Source: Eumeta japonica (lineage: Eukaryota > Arthropoda > Insecta > Lepidoptera > Psychidae). From it: 64,000 nucleotides of DNA. The notes under the pieces were generated by a model, which was not told the origin of the DNA, did no database searches, and saw only the letters and a list, made by a program, of their open reading frames with translations. The translations under genes were made by a program, and so were the position numbers. The stretch is from contig BGZK01001436.1 of assembly GCA_005406025.1 (NCBI GenBank), forward strand, positions 62,001 through 126,000, in the 5' to 3' direction. Shown here one piece after another: positions 10,143 to 23,445 of the stretch (position 1 is the first letter of the stretch; every line of letters starts with the position of its first letter).

Positions 10143-11333
10143 ATGCGGTACGTCAAATATCACAATTTGTTTGTTACAAAAGCAAATAATGAAAACATAC
10201 AGAAAGAAATATTCTTACATTATTTATCACGTTCTAGAGTGAACATAAAATATCAAATTTATATATTACGTTGCTGTTTATCACCTAATCAAAGTGACTG
10301 GAGTGACGAATGGTATTTTCTGGTACTTTGGTACTCGCAGAACTATTGTATAAAATTACAAGAAATATTTTAAGAACACATGATAAACTATGTGAACATT
10401 TCAATCGCATGAAAACTGACAAGAGAGAAAAAAATTCCTAGTGTATAAAGGTGAAACATGAATATTATTTTATACTAATACACATTTCAATAGTACATGC
10501 TAGTGTGTAATGCCAGATTTATAAATTATTTATTTAAATCAAACACGTCACCTCCTTTACTGAATCACATCTAAATTTTCTATTTAATTCAACTAGAAAT
10601 ACAATATGAAACGTAATGGATGTTCCCCTACGAGATTTAATACTTCTGTAACATTACCACTTCGAACTTTCTGGCTAGAAGTAACTAGAAACAGATTCTG
10701 ATCAATTATATTACTTCAGACAAAAGAACTCAATCGAAAAAATAAATAAACAACGGTGTAATTAATATCACATTCAACTTATAGGTCTTGTAAAGTGGCT
10801 AGTTATGTTTTACTTACCACGATGTTTACTTTATCTATCTAGAAATTTAAATAATAGATAGGACATACATCATCGATCCAAAACAATTACATTAGTTCTT
10901 TAGGAACACTTTATATTTAAAAATAGCACAATTTGAAATATAACCAATTAGAACGTCCTTTGCAGTTTTAAGTACATTTACGATACCGCATAAATATTAT
11001 TTACGTTAGACGTTTCGTAAAACAGCCACTCTATCGACTCGTCCGCGACATATACCCGAACAGTTAACAAAAGACAGACATCAGCTGTCGGCTAATCAAT
11101 AGCATTGTCCGATATTACCGATATCCGACAATACCGATCTATTCAACGATATCGCATTTCAGTTATAAAATGCATTTGTACCTATACCCGTATGAGTGAA
11201 TATTTTATTGTTAAGAAAGTTCAGCATATGCAATATTGATTCAAAAATCCTGATCACTAACGCCAAGGCGTTTTTCTACGATAGTGACTGATAATAATTA
11301 AGTAAGTAAAAATATTGTTCTGTATTTTGTATT
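10143..11333. other. AT-rich non-coding stretch
   Basis: No supported gene. A near-palindrome lies at about 11103-11131 (attgtccgatat / atatccgacaat), with one mismatch pair. Confidence 0.6.
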
Positions 11334-11390
11334 AAAAAACCGGCCAAGCGCATATCGGCCTCGCACACGGAGGGTTTCGCACCATGACAA
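11334..11390 (-). repeat. fragment of the 'ggttccgtat' repeat family, end piece
   Basis: The sequence aaaccggccaagcg, then a degenerate gcgagtcggactcgc-like block, then gagggtttcgcacc matches, in reverse orientation, the 3' terminal part of the repeat seen complete at 56098-56652. A weak match to the other end of the family occurs near 12092-12140, but the interval is too diverged to join with confidence. Confidence 0.5.
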
Positions 11391-13099
11391 AATATATTTG
11401 TGTTAAATAACTTAAAAATTGTTTCATGCATTCAGTTGCAGATTCTTAACTCGAGCAGCACTGACTAATTGGCCGGTTCTCATTTATTGTTCCCTTTTTT
11501 TTGTATTTGTGTATTTTATTTGTTTGTATATTGTATATATATATTGTAATTTGTATCCTTAAGTTTGCATTGCGATCACGCCTAATGGGATGCTCGTGTA
11601 TATTACTGCTTTTACGATAGAGCAAAATTAAAATACACTGATATGCACCGAGTGTGCACTCGCGCGTTTAGCGAATATCAGTTTCTAGTGAACCTTGAAA
11701 CGCATCGAAACGAAGGAAACTATGGACTTTTCCGAGGTTTTCCTGTAATCTATTAATAAAGAACTATTTTTTGTATTTTTTTCAAAATTTTAGGTACAGT
11801 ATTTCCGGAGATAGAGAAAGGGGGACGGTTAATTCTTATTTAAGTTTAAAACTATTTACTTTAAAAGTATAAGTACGAACTATAATAAACATCCTCAAAA
11901 TAAGTACTTTCCTTTGACATCTCACGTAGTACAGTTAGCTAAACTTTTTTTTATTTTTCTAATTTACCCCTCAAAAATGACCCTCATACTTAAAATTCAT
12001 TTATTTTCGTTTCGCGTCCGTGTTTGGGTTAGAGACGTACATATCTGTACTGAAGGTCAACGTATCGATTCAGAGTACGTTGACTGTGACGGAGGGGCAC
12101 AAACAGATACACGAGTAATCTTATAAGGCACCCTAAAAGAAGTCTTGTGGCAGGTTTTAACAAACTCATTGCGAGATACAACCTCTCACAATTTTCGTAA
12201 TCTATATCGAAGATTTCAACCTTAATTCTCTAGCCTGGCACCGCGACAGTTTGGGGTTAATTAAAATCTTTTTGAATGCGAAAAGAGTGGGTACCATAGA
12301 GTTCGTATTACATTGGTAACTTTCCAGAACTACAATGATACCACATCCCACCGGTAGGGCGCTGGAGAAACACTCCAATGTCACGAAGGATAGAAGATAA
12401 ATACACGTCGTTGTGTATATAAATACACTAAATTGTAGCTTTTTACGAAAATGAAGATAACAAAAGTCTTGAATACGCATAAAAATTAGAGTCCTAAGGG
12501 GTTCCGATTGCTACTACAAATGTTGCTCGTTATAGCATAAGATAACATCTCCATAACGGCAGATGGGTCGTGTGACATGTGTCGCGTGACGTCAGCACAC
12601 GGGAAGTGACCAAGTGTCAAAGGGTGACGATGCAAGCGTATGTCTGGAAAAATTGATAGAAAGACTATTCGAGATAGTTCATGAATTTAATCTCTTATTT
12701 TCATAAATTTAACAATTCGTTTATAGTTATAACAATGTAATAATAATTATTTACATATTATCGGCAGGTTGCAACGAAAGTAAAAAACGTAATTCGCAAA
12801 CGCAATCCGTAAGATTTGACAAGTTGTCTGTCGAATGTTACCCAAGAAGTGATTCATTTCAATATTAAAATAAAACAAAGCATCCTTTTTAACAATAAAA
12901 TTATTTGCAATAAGATCAAGAACGACTACTTAAGTTATCCACATGTATGATTTCATGGCCATAGGTATTTGAACCCTCGTCAACTTCAGGCATTTTGCAA
13001 GTGTTGCGATAATTATTTTTTTTATATAATTATACTATATCTTTTGCAGCACGTAATGATATATCACTTAGGACATTTTCTATAAAAAAAACGAATGTC
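11391..13099. other. non-coding stretch
   Basis: Mostly AT-rich with no supported gene. A perfect CRE octamer, TGACGTCA, lies at 12587-12594 inside a short GC-richer patch (12560-12640). One octamer alone is weak evidence for regulation. Confidence 0.5.
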
Positions 13100-13139
13100 A
13101 TTCGTACATACATAAATGTCAATTAATGTATGTACGAAT
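13100..13139. repeat. perfect inverted repeat, 14-bp arms
   Basis: The sequence attcgtacatacat at 13100-13113 is exactly reverse-complemented at 13126-13139, with a 12-nt spacer. Confidence 0.9.
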
Positions 13140-13244
13140 TATATTTACATATTTATATATAATTAATGTATTTATACCCGGTAGTTTCATAACAGAAAAT
13201 AATTACATTACAAAAATGATACTTTGGAAAGTCTGTGTAGGGGA

Positions 13245-13330
13245 TAAAGCTGCGTCCACACCCACGCAGACGGCGCCGCGCCGACGCCCCCGCGTTGTTA
13301 TGGCAACGGCCGTTTGTAGTGAGAAGAGGC
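13245..13330. promoter_or_regulatory. short CpG-rich island with an X-box-like site
   Basis: About 85 bp of high-GC DNA stands out in AT-rich surroundings. It contains GTTGTTATGGCAAC at 13294-13307, which fits the 14-mer X-box consensus GTHNYYATRRNAAC bound by RFX/DAF-19 proteins at cilia genes. By composition alone roughly one such match could occur in a window this size, so the local GC island is the main reason to keep it. No adjacent gene start was identified. Confidence 0.3.
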
Positions 13331-15675
13331 ACTAGAGTGACCATATTATCCTTGTACAGTAATGAAACGGAACATAACACTATTGCATTAAGTTAAATTA
13401 AACCCTTAAATCTGAAATTTAAAAAATGTTGGAGGCCATGTCACAACAGCGGGGTCATTGAAATCTGATACAATAATGATGCCGTTAAATCTTATGCGTT
13501 GTGCGTGTAACACACCAAATCCAAATTATAAAAAAATACAGGTCGTTACCAATTGTAAATTTTAGTTTTCATTTTGTGGAAAATTACCTCGAACGAAAAT
13601 AAAATTTCACACAAAAAAAAGTAATCCCTGAGTAGATAGCATCAATAATTTACAAATATTAATAAATGATTTTAATGATTCAAAAAATGTATTGTATAAA
13701 CTAAAAATCACACACTGAGCATGCATTACAGAGCATATATTCCACATCAGTTCATAATAAAAGTGGAGCCTTTGTCCTGCAATGGAATGGCTGATTCATA
13801 ACATGATACATAATACGTACCACGAAGTTATTGGTGACTTATACATAAAATGGAATATGAGCAAATTTTGGCAAACACACAATTAAAAGAATGAACAAAA
13901 AGAGTCTATAATATGAGTAATTTTGTTAATCCTTTGAAATAACCATTTTACATACAAGACTGCTAAGACAAAAAAAATCTGGAATATTAATGAAATTAAA
14001 AAGATTAGTATGGATATTTCTGTAAAAATTTCCCGTTACTAAAGATTTTTTTAGGAAAGTTACAAGAATGCATAAATCAGCGTCACCCTAGTGAACACCA
14101 TGCGACCCCACATAGCGAAGTGGGCCAACAATGTTTGAAGTTAACCGAACGAGAGGAAGGAAGTCACTCGAACGAGGTTACCATGAGTTGTCAGATCTAT
14201 TTCGGACTGGATCCTAACCAGACTGGCTGTCTGGTTTCTGTGTTTTGCCTAGATTTTATAGGTCGGTTCGGCCGATGAGATTTGTGGCTAGATTTTTGGC
14301 GAGCGTTAAATAACACTTTTAAGTATGTTAATCGCGTTTTGAGACTACACGAAGTTTTTATATAATATCGTATTTTGGATAATTTTGGATATAATTTAAA
14401 ATAATCCAAATTCACAGAGTATATTAGTCATTTCTTCTGTATAGAAAAATATTTTAAATTTAAAAATAATGAAAAGCAAAGTAGCGTAAACGGCACATCA
14501 TCACTCGGGTCTGGTCTCAAATATTGTTATATTGAGACCAAAAAAATCTGTTATCTGTCATTGTACTTAATTTAAACACTATTTTTTTTTAAACTTCTGC
14601 ATTTCCAAACGATTATTCCAAGGAGTTTTATGTTGCAAATTTTTCAATATCAACCATAATAATTAATTGAACTAACCCGACATTAACCGCAGTCGGGTTG
14701 AACAATTGCACAGAGGCCTTCGACAAACATCATTTTACGAAATAAGAAAAATGTAGAGCGATATTAACAAAATAACTTAAGGTTCCATAGATAGATGTGA
14801 GCGAATCTGACTCACAATTACTTTTTATTCAACCCAGTGAGCATAATTGTTAACACTCATTGACTGTATTTAAAATAGGTGCCTCTTTCAAGAAAGACAC
14901 CGCGGTAGTGCAGTGTGGTGTGTATTTGAAAAAAAATAATATTGATAGATTACAATAAAACGCTCAGCATTTATCAAAATTTATTTGTCCGTAGAAAATC
15001 GAACTAGAGAATTCCTTACATTACTATGTTTTGTATTTAATTATTATCCAATCTGCAAGCATTCGGGTATATATAATTGTAATTTTAAAGAAATCGACGT
15101 TAATAAAATGCAATAAAATTTATTTGTGATTAGTTTCACAAAAACAACTCCTTGGCTGCTAGGTAGTTAGTTACACTTTACGGTTTTTTGACCATACGAC
15201 GCGGGAGTTCGACGACCTCGTGACTATTACGAAACAAAAACCAAAAATCCACCAAAACACCGCCGTAACGTAGGAAGCAATATATCTTTCACGTTTAACA
15301 AAAAAAAATACACACGTCGACAAAAGTGCGTGTACGCATCCGAATTTTTTTTTTTGATGTTATCAATAGAGTTTTTGGTCATTGTTTGAATTTCATTGGG
15401 AAGATAAAATTTTCCTATCTGTATACATATAATCATGTGGGTTTTGTAACAGGAACCAAATTTATGTATATTTTACGACTAGGTCGAGAACTTGTGGCTG
15501 AAATATTTAAAATTTCAAACAGTAATTTGTGTTTTAATGCCAATGAATCGTATCGAACATAAATCGAAATATGAAAAACGATAGTTACCTTCTATTTTCG
15601 TCTGATATAAAAGAAAGCTATATACAACTGCCTGAAATTATTTCATGAAACAAATTACTTCGATATATATTATTA
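13331..15675. other. AT-rich non-coding stretch
   Basis: No supported gene. A near-perfect hairpin (tggtctcaaatat / atattgagacca) lies at about 14512-14540. Otherwise I see only low-complexity and AT-rich sequence. Confidence 0.6.
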
Positions 15676-15888
15676 CTAGCTTTTGCCCACGGTTGCAACA
15701 GCACAGACATAAAATGATGAAAATATTTTTTTGGATAAGATCTGCGTAAAATTCTGTGACCGTTTATGTGTCGAAGAGAGTAACTATACCAAGTTCAAGT
15801 CAATCGGACCTATAGCTTCGGAGATCTCGTGATGAGTCAGTCAGTCAGTCAGTCAACCGGGTCGCTTCTATATACATATCTAAGATTA
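15676..15888 (+). repeat. dispersed LINE-tail-like repeat, copy 2
   Basis: This is a second copy of the family at 9646-9868. It begins tactagcttttgcccacggt and shares tcggagatctcgtgatgagt. It then has a longer run of the tetramer cagt, near 15835-15858. Confidence 0.7.
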
Positions 15889-15997
15889 ACACAACCTTTA
15901 ATATACATATTATTGGCCTTTTCAAACTTTCTTGTCATCTTTCATGCAATCTGTTTTTCTTCAATATTTGACGCCCTAATAGACCAAGAACATATGT

Positions 15998-16224
15998 AAA
16001 ACATGACCAAGTGCGAGTCAGACTAGCACGGAGAGGATTGCGTACTTATACATCATCGGATGAGTGCTCGGTGAAATTAAGCAACACATTTTCTCTTCAC
16101 GGCTACTTTGCGTTTAAAATGATAATTAAAAGGTTTGGGATTTTCGTGTCCGTTTTCCTATAAAGTATTAATGACGGCTCTATATTCTTTACTTTTTTTC
16201 CCAAATTATAGGTTTAGAATATTT

Positions 16225-16272
<48 letters not shown>

Positions 16273-16566
16273 TATATATATAAAAAGGGGAACGCTAGAC
16301 TGTCGCGAAATTTGCTCAACATCTTTAGTATTATAAAAACTATTTTATTTGTTACCATAAATTCTTTGATGTCACATGATGGACGTGATTAATGTATTTT
16401 TTTGTTTATCATTTTGTATTGTAATTGGCGCTTAATATTAAATCCCAAAATCAGAATCCGTTTTTTTTTTTAATTGGGTCGTCTAACTCTAGTAACAAAC
16501 AGACAGACGACATAAGAGTTATTCCATAAGGATTCTTTTTTTCACGGTGTAGGATAACCCTAAGAC
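15998..16566 (-). repeat. 'ggttccgtat' family repeat, reverse orientation, interrupted by microsatellite
   Basis: The left end (accaagtgcgagtcagacta, then ggattgcgtac) is the reverse complement of the right end of the copy at 56098-56652. The right end (aacaaacagacagacgac, then ccataaggattc, then ggataaccc) is the reverse complement of its left end. The span of about 569 bp matches the other copy's 555 bp. The centre is diverged and holds the TA/GA microsatellite. Confidence 0.65.
16225..16282. repeat. compound (TA)n(GA)n(TA)n microsatellite
   Basis: There are about ten TA units, about thirteen GA units, then about five AT units, uninterrupted. It lies inside the reverse-oriented repeat copy at 15998-16566. 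Confidence 0.97.
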
Positions 16567-19500
16567 AACAACCACAACAAACCGTTAAACTCTATAATCT
16601 ACATTCAAAATAATTCATCTACAACTACTACTAAATTTAGGGGAGACATTGAAAACATTCTCAAGGCTCGATCGCAGCGAATCGATATCGCCGCACTACC
16701 GGAGAAATCGATACGTACATCGACACACATCGCTAATTACCAAAACATCGACATCACGATTCTCCCGATGGTAGGGTTTCGCTAATCGAATTATTCCACG
16801 GGCGCGAAACGGTCTACTTCGCCCGACCTTTTGTAAACACGACCAATTCTCTTTCCTTCCTCCGACGTGGGCGTAGACTGCGAGTTTCGTGTACACCTAA
16901 AAAAGTATTGCTACATATAAAAAATGTTTTTTTTTTTGTTACGAAATGTCATATTTTGCATGTTTTCAGTCTTAGGCGGCGGTTTTTAGTAATTTACGGT
17001 CCAGACAATATCATCATATTATTACGGAAAGATGTCGCTATTTTTAGGCGATGCGTCTGTGTAATACTTGAATGCTGATTTATGTCTTTTGCCTTTTCTA
17101 GTTTTTTATGGGCAGTCTTAATGAATTAACTAAGTAATATTTTGAAACACAATTTAGAGTCTCAAATAAACTGATAAATTAAAAACAAATTTATTTAGGC
17201 AGAGTATTATATAATGATTCGTTTCAAAATATTTTTTATTTCAATCACGTTAAAATAGTATTCCAAATCGTCACTTGCACGAAAATTCTAACGCATGTTT
17301 TTTTTTCTTTTAGTAGATAATTCTTTTCGTTTACAACGTCTAATTAACCAAAATTACGAACTAATTAATTAATATATTTCTCTACGCACAGAGAAGTACT
17401 TTCTAACATCAGTAAATTAAAAGAGGGTCGACTGCGAATATACAACTGACAAATACAAACACACTCAATCAAATGACCCCTAAAAATTTTTGGCCCCTTG
17501 GCAATATTTCAAAGAAACCCTATTCATAGTACTTGTAGAAAATAGATGGAGGGCTAAAATAAGTAATTAAGGAATATCAAAAAAACGAGTTCAAACCAAC
17601 GATTGTAAAAAATTGTATTTCATTAGCGAGTTTTATAATAAAAAACAGAAAATACAATTGAAAAAAACTTTCAAACCCTTATTATAAGAAAATCCTTTAT
17701 TATAGTGTAACGTTACTCTGGTACTCTATGAAGCATTTAATTGACTACTTATAACTCGTTTTTTTTCTTTCTCAGAATTCATAATTCTTATTTCGCCATA
17801 TTGCTAAAATTCTGAATTTATACCGCCTAGATACATAAAATTTTAATTCATAATTTCACTCAACGAATATTTTTAACAACACACGTCAATAGTAAAATGA
17901 TTTCAGCCCGGGTACTTAAAACAAAAAACAAATTTAAAATGTTAAAAAAATATATACTTTGTACAAGATCAAAACATAACCGGTACGACTAGTGTACGAC
18001 AAGCTCCTTGACTCAGTGGTAAGACTTGCTTCGGACACTAGGGTTACAGAAGTTCAATTATCGCGAGGTACAATAATTCTTTTAAACAAATGCATTTTTC
18101 ACGCTTCTTATTACGACAATATATTGTCTCATTGCACGACAGTAGCGCCATCTCGCAAACGCAACTTTAGGAGAGTATGTCAAATAGTGAATGACAAATG
18201 CTTATTATTATCTATAAAACAAAGTAAATAAAAATATATAGAAAGACAATAAATAGTTTTTAGAGTCATTTGTTAAAGACAGTATAAGGAAATATGGATG
18301 TTATTATAAAAACTGGTTTTGAGAGTGTAAGACACAAAATAAGTTTCCAGCCCCAAACTATGCTGAAAAGAAATAAATTGGTTTTTATTTCTTTTCAAAA
18401 CCTGTAAAACCTGACTTTGATAATAATTTATGCAACGTTGATTACTTTAGTATTTATAAATAATGTTATAGTAATAAGGCAAAACCATCCATGCTATACT
18501 CAAATGCAATCACAAATGTATGTTACTGGAATTATAATATGACATATTTTTATCTATTCACCAGTAAGAAATGCCAGTGTGGCTGTACAAATTAACCGAG
18601 ATGAACAATTAATTGAAGAAATTATTTTGAAAATGAATATTTTTATTTAAGCGATATTTATCCGCATTATACGCAGAATTTATTGAAGATAAAAAGATAT
18701 TGAAAATAAGATTGTATTGATTTCCAGAAACGATCCTTTACTAGAAAAAATATCTCCAATTTATGCTAACTTATTATTTTATAATGTCATTACTGTAACT
18801 ACCAAAGTCAGTTAAGAAAGTAATAACTAAAGGTTATTTCTAACTTTAAGTAAATAATAATGTAGAATAACAATAGTATATTTTAACTTTATATAGTCAA
18901 ACTTTGTAAAGTGCAGAACTTTACAAATAAAAAAAAAAGATTGTAGAGCTTGTTTTTATTTACCTCTTACAACAGTATTACTCTTAGAGGAGATTGGAGT
19001 TTGTAAATTAACTAAAATACAATATACATGTACAATATCATCAATACAATTGAATAAATTATGAACAAATTGTATGGAGAACATGACATAAAATTTACAC
19101 CGACTAGTATTTCTGCTGTCATTTTTGCAGTTTATAAAACAACAACAATATTGACCCATTTTCAAAACAAAATTGACTAGTTTCACTAACCCCCTAATGT
19201 TACATATTTCTGCCGCGGCATGCGCTGCAATCGTCTATTATATCCCCACCACACACTTCGCACGTTCCCAATAGCCCACATCCTAGGGTTTATTTGCGTT
19301 TACATTCGTACCATAGCAAATATATACTAGTTGTATGGTAAGCAACATGTCCTTGGAGTGTACTTAATAAAAAAACAAACAATAAAAAAATAATAAAAGG
19401 CAAACGCAGGAAGTATATGCATGTAATATAATCTAAACACTAAAGCGCCGTTATGGTTTTTAATTTACGTCCATATCTTAATTCATTAATTTCCGTCCAT

Positions 19501-20270
19501 AAAAATGAACGTGAGTCGACGGGACTATAAATAAGTCTCGCGAGGGCTCCCTCTTCAGTCCGAATGGGACATTTATAATAACTGTCGCAGAGCCGTCCGT
19601 ATATCAAAGTACCTACTCGATAAGGAAACTGTAACATATATGGAAGGAAGTTGAGCTTATAAAGGCTGTTTATTACCTGATATATAAATTGTTAGACTAT
19701 GCATTCGATACTAATGTAATCTTATATTTATATGTATACCTAAAAATTAAAAATTTATTAACAAAGTTTTTTTTTAATAAATGTGCGTACCAGCATATGG
19801 AAAAATTATTTACTACACTATTTACACTATAAACTTAGCACAATTACTAAACACTACATTTAACAGCACACATTTAAGTAGATAATGATTAAGAATTGTT
19901 TCTATAATGTATCCTCTGGTAAAGGTCGAAAGACAATTTAATTTTATTTTCTGAACTTGTTACGCGAGTGAATTGGCCGACATCTCTTCGGCAGCTAAAT
20001 TCGTGGTGTCGATTTTTCGATGTACGATGCGCGTGCATTTCGTTATGTGTTTTATTATACCTACTAGCATTTGTCTCTGACTTTACTGTGTATTTGTTAT
20101 TTTATCGAACTACAGCACCGATTCTAAAAAATCTTTTACTTATTGAAAGGTACACTATCCCCGCGTAATATAGTTCTCTATATATTATTTAGATACTAGC
20201 GTTCAATCTCGACTTTATCCAAATCAGAACCGTAACCACTAGCGAAATAAAACTGAAAGTACAATGGGAA
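16567..20270. other. AT-rich non-coding stretch
   Basis: No supported gene. A GC-richer patch at 16660-16890 carries a 66-codon minus-strand frame without a recognisable motif. Another lies at 19440-19637 (minus, 65 codons, preceded by tatgttacag, a possible acceptor). Both may be exon or repeat remnants. The rest is AT-rich. Confidence 0.5.
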
Positions 20271-20400
20271 GCAAAATCAAGAACCGGGACCAGGATCGTA
20301 ATCGAGCATGGGGCCGTGATCGAAATCGAGTGTGGGGCCGAGGTTAAGTCAAGAGCGTGACTGAAACCGGAGTCGAGAGCGGCAGAATGAAGAGCGGCGG
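20271..20400. repeat. degenerate hexamer repeat, GAtCGN-like
   Basis: Successive phrases of the form ggatcgtaatcgag, ggccgtgatcgaaatcgag and tggggccgaggt repeat with about 6-nt periodicity. Similar but shorter hexamer phrases occur near 29868-29925, 37850-37900 and 38690-38735. It reads as a decayed microsatellite, not coding sequence. Confidence 0.5.
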
Positions 20401-20514
20401 CCTCATCACGTAAAAGCAGAAATCGATTGCGATTCGGGAATCGATTTGCGCACCGAAATTGGTCAGTATAAAAAAATGTTATTCTTGTATGTAATTTTGA
20501 GCGACTTTAAAGCG

Positions 20515-20965
20515 TTAGATTAAATTAAAACTTTGCACACTTATCGAAGACCGATATTGTATAATAATATGATATAATTAAACTGATTTAATGATGGAGC
20601 CAGAAGGTAGGCACAGGAACTCCATCACGGAATATCATATCCTAGGCGTATTTGAGCTTCTTAGTTGTCTTGAGATGTACTCTCACCATGAGTGATTTTC
20701 AGGGTCTGATGATGAAGCCCGAAGGTAAGCACTAGCACTCCATAATAGAACAACGTAATCTACCCGTATTTAGGCTTAATGGAATTTTTTTAAGTGCACT
20801 TTGGCCATAATTGGCTTTCAGGGTTTGACTACTAGGATACATTATTCTGTTATTGAATTCCTGTGCCTACCTTCTGGCTCCATCATCAGATCAGTCCAAT
20901 TACACCATATTATTGTAATGACATTGATCCTCGATAAATGTGCAAAGATTTCATTTAATCTAATG
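20515..20965. mobile_element. composite palindromic repeat element
   Basis: The left arm 20515-20620 and right arm 20857-20965 are inverted copies about 105 bp long. They share gatggagccagaaggtaggc exactly, plus ttgcacanttatcgan and ataatatg-type blocks. Inside, a second direct copy of the arm core (gatgatgaagcccgaaggta at about 20709-20728) starts about 119 bp after the first. Both internal units end in ttcagg. There is no coding capacity. It looks like a non-autonomous element assembled from direct and inverted units. Confidence 0.7.
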
Positions 20966-21551
20966 GTTTACACAAAAAAAAATTGTTCACTTTATACGAA
21001 ATACGAATGACGCAAAATCGTTTGTAGATAGTTTGAGAATCGCTATAGACCATACGCTTTGAGAGCGTAATTTAGAACAAATGCGACTTCGCGATCCCTA
21101 ACGGTTTTTGAATTCAAATATGCGATTAAATTTCATTTTGATAATTTAGCGATTTCATGCTAGAGGCAACACTGTTAATTGAAAGACAATTAGCATTTCT
21201 CAATATGAAGTTGGGAATGACTAAAATAATTTTAAAATCATGCGAAATCAGAAATCGATTTTATTTAGATAATAAGGCCGCCGGACCGAGATTAACAACA
21301 AAATTGATCAATACAAAAGATGGGGGGATATATTCTATGTCCAAGCGAGCTAGCCGCGGGCCGAAAGCTAGTGTAATATAAAATAAAAAATAATTGGAGC
21401 AATATTCAAAGCAAAAACTGAAAATAAAACAAATTCGAACAGCGTCCCAAAAACTGAAAGGATTGTAAAAATTATCTCACACGCGTCTATAGACGTCGTC
21501 AATTATAAAAATACTACGAAGCACGTAACCACCAGCTGATAACTAGAAGTT

Positions 21552-21599
<48 letters not shown>

Positions 21600-23295
21600 A
21601 GAATATATAGAAGTTAAAAATATACGTCTCAAAATAATTATGTGCCCTTCAGAGACGTTCAATAAATTCCAATCAAACGCCGAAATATTAAAATCGAGTT
21701 ATGGAATCATCAAAGTAGATCATATCCCCAACACCACAATAATGTCTATTCCATCAATCTGCCCGTATTTTAAATTATGATATATTTGCAACCCCTATTT
21801 TTAATTTACTCATTTCGGGAGTTCACAGACGCGGGTAAACGACGCTCGGTGACGACTCACTTAAAATGGATATTGATGGTCCTTCAAACGATACCAAATT
21901 CGAAATCAATAATATATTTCTAATTGAGTTGTCGTGTCAGATTTTCGTCAGCCCGTCGCTCGCCAGAACGTAACCCTCCACAATCTTTAATATTAAACTG
22001 GAGGGCTTGCACCTAAGTCTTCTACGCGGTGCCAGTGAGGGTCTAGGGTTTCTTGGTTAATATGGTCTATTATCCAAATGTCAGAGATCGTCTCCATCTA
22101 AATCAACGCACTGGTCACTCGGTCACCACCGCTCAATGACATCATTACAAATTAATAATTAAAGCAAAAACAACTTCACTATTTATTAGCGTCCTTGTCG
22201 CCAATCAGTGTTAATTAGTTTGTGTTAAATTGACGCGCATTGATTCAGCATTCGCAAAATGATACCATTATTGTTTTCAAGGCAAACAATTTAGCTATTG
22301 ATGTTTGTTTCCGGTTCAAGAGCAAATTCCGGAATTATCGTCTTGGGACGACCACGCACCCTGGAGCTACATTAAGTAAACTCCCCCCCCATATATTGCA
22401 AGAGAGCTACTTCCTAGTACGTCGGATAACAGATAAGATAGTGCTATCTATAATAGGTAAAAATGTAGTTCGATATCGGAGATCGACCCTTGCACGTTTG
22501 GGAACTTCCCAAGTGTGGCGCCTTTGACCGGAGTTAAAAGTCGGTCATCACAAACAGTTTCTATCGGTTTTTTTGCGATAGCAGTTACAATTTGGCAAAT
22601 CCTTAAATTCTACCTCACTAATTCTAAAATAATATAGCGCGTCAATCGAGCCAGCTAAAAACTACGGCCTGCTTGTACCGTTCTACGCTACATAAGTGCA
22701 TTCGCTGCCCCAGTACTGAAAAGTTCTATTTAAATAATATATTTGTCTTCTATAAGTAACTAGGTTAGATATACAATAATAGACAGACTTTTGTACATTA
22801 CCTTTTTTTTACATTAGGATTAGACAGTAATATATCCTTCAGTATACCAATGCTGCTTTGCATTTTTAAAAAAATGTTAGCGTGACCACTGGAGCAAAGA
22901 AGCAGAAAGTGATTAGAAACAGCATACACTAAGTACAAGAGTTGATGAACGAGCTATGACATTGATTACGACGAAAGTGATCGATGGTCATACGACGCAC
23001 TTGCATGTCAATGTGATGTTGGCTAAGTTACGCATAACAGCTAAAAATATGTAATATAACAAGATTACAGAATAAGACTAATAATCAGATGTTTTACTGA
23101 ACGGGATTGGATGAAACTTTATTTAGAATTTACCTATGATTCCAAGCCGATAAACTATGAAAACTTCATCAAAATCCGTTCACTTGTATTTTCGAGATGC
23201 GATAACAAACAAACAGACAAACAGATGAATATTCTAAAATCTATTAGGTTAAGAGATCTGTAAATATTCGAAGCCGACTAATATTTTTTTTCAAA
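20966..23295. other. AT-rich non-coding stretch
   Basis: No supported gene. It contains the TA microsatellite at 21554-21595. A LINE-tail-like motif lies at about 23085-23245: 'catcaaaatccgttcacttg' followed by repeated 'aaacaaacagac'. The open frame at 22240-22527 shows no recognisable domain. Confidence 0.5.
21554..21595. repeat. (AT)n microsatellite
   Basis: Twenty or more uninterrupted AT units, flanked on both sides by tagaagttaaaa, a short direct repeat suggesting slippage or local duplication. Confidence 0.97.
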
Positions 23296-23445
23296 GATAT
23301 ATCTAGTTTACAGACGCGGCCCCGTAACAGTTTTACAACACGCTCGTGTGCACCGCCGCGCCTCGCATTTCACTGGCTCGCCTCTCGCAAAGACCTTCAC
23401 GCCCCGGCGCTCTCGCTTAGTCTACTCGCATTCGCTTCTGGTCGT
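23296..23445. promoter_or_regulatory. CpG-rich patch, possible promoter
   Basis: About 150 bp rich in CG and in pyrimidine phrases (cgcgcctcgcatttcactgg, cccggcgctctcgcttag) stands out from AT-rich DNA. No start codon with a continuing exon or splice donor is convincing, so it is kept only as a compositional anomaly. Confidence 0.2.

Noticed and set aside
16135..16392. 85-codon plus-strand frame with YIYIY and RERER runs
   Set aside because: It is produced by the TA/GA microsatellite.
18004..18065. tRNA-like A box (tgactcagtgg) upstream of agttcaatta
   Set aside because: The B box is poor and no acceptor stem or cloverleaf can be drawn; at most a decayed tRNA-derived repeat.
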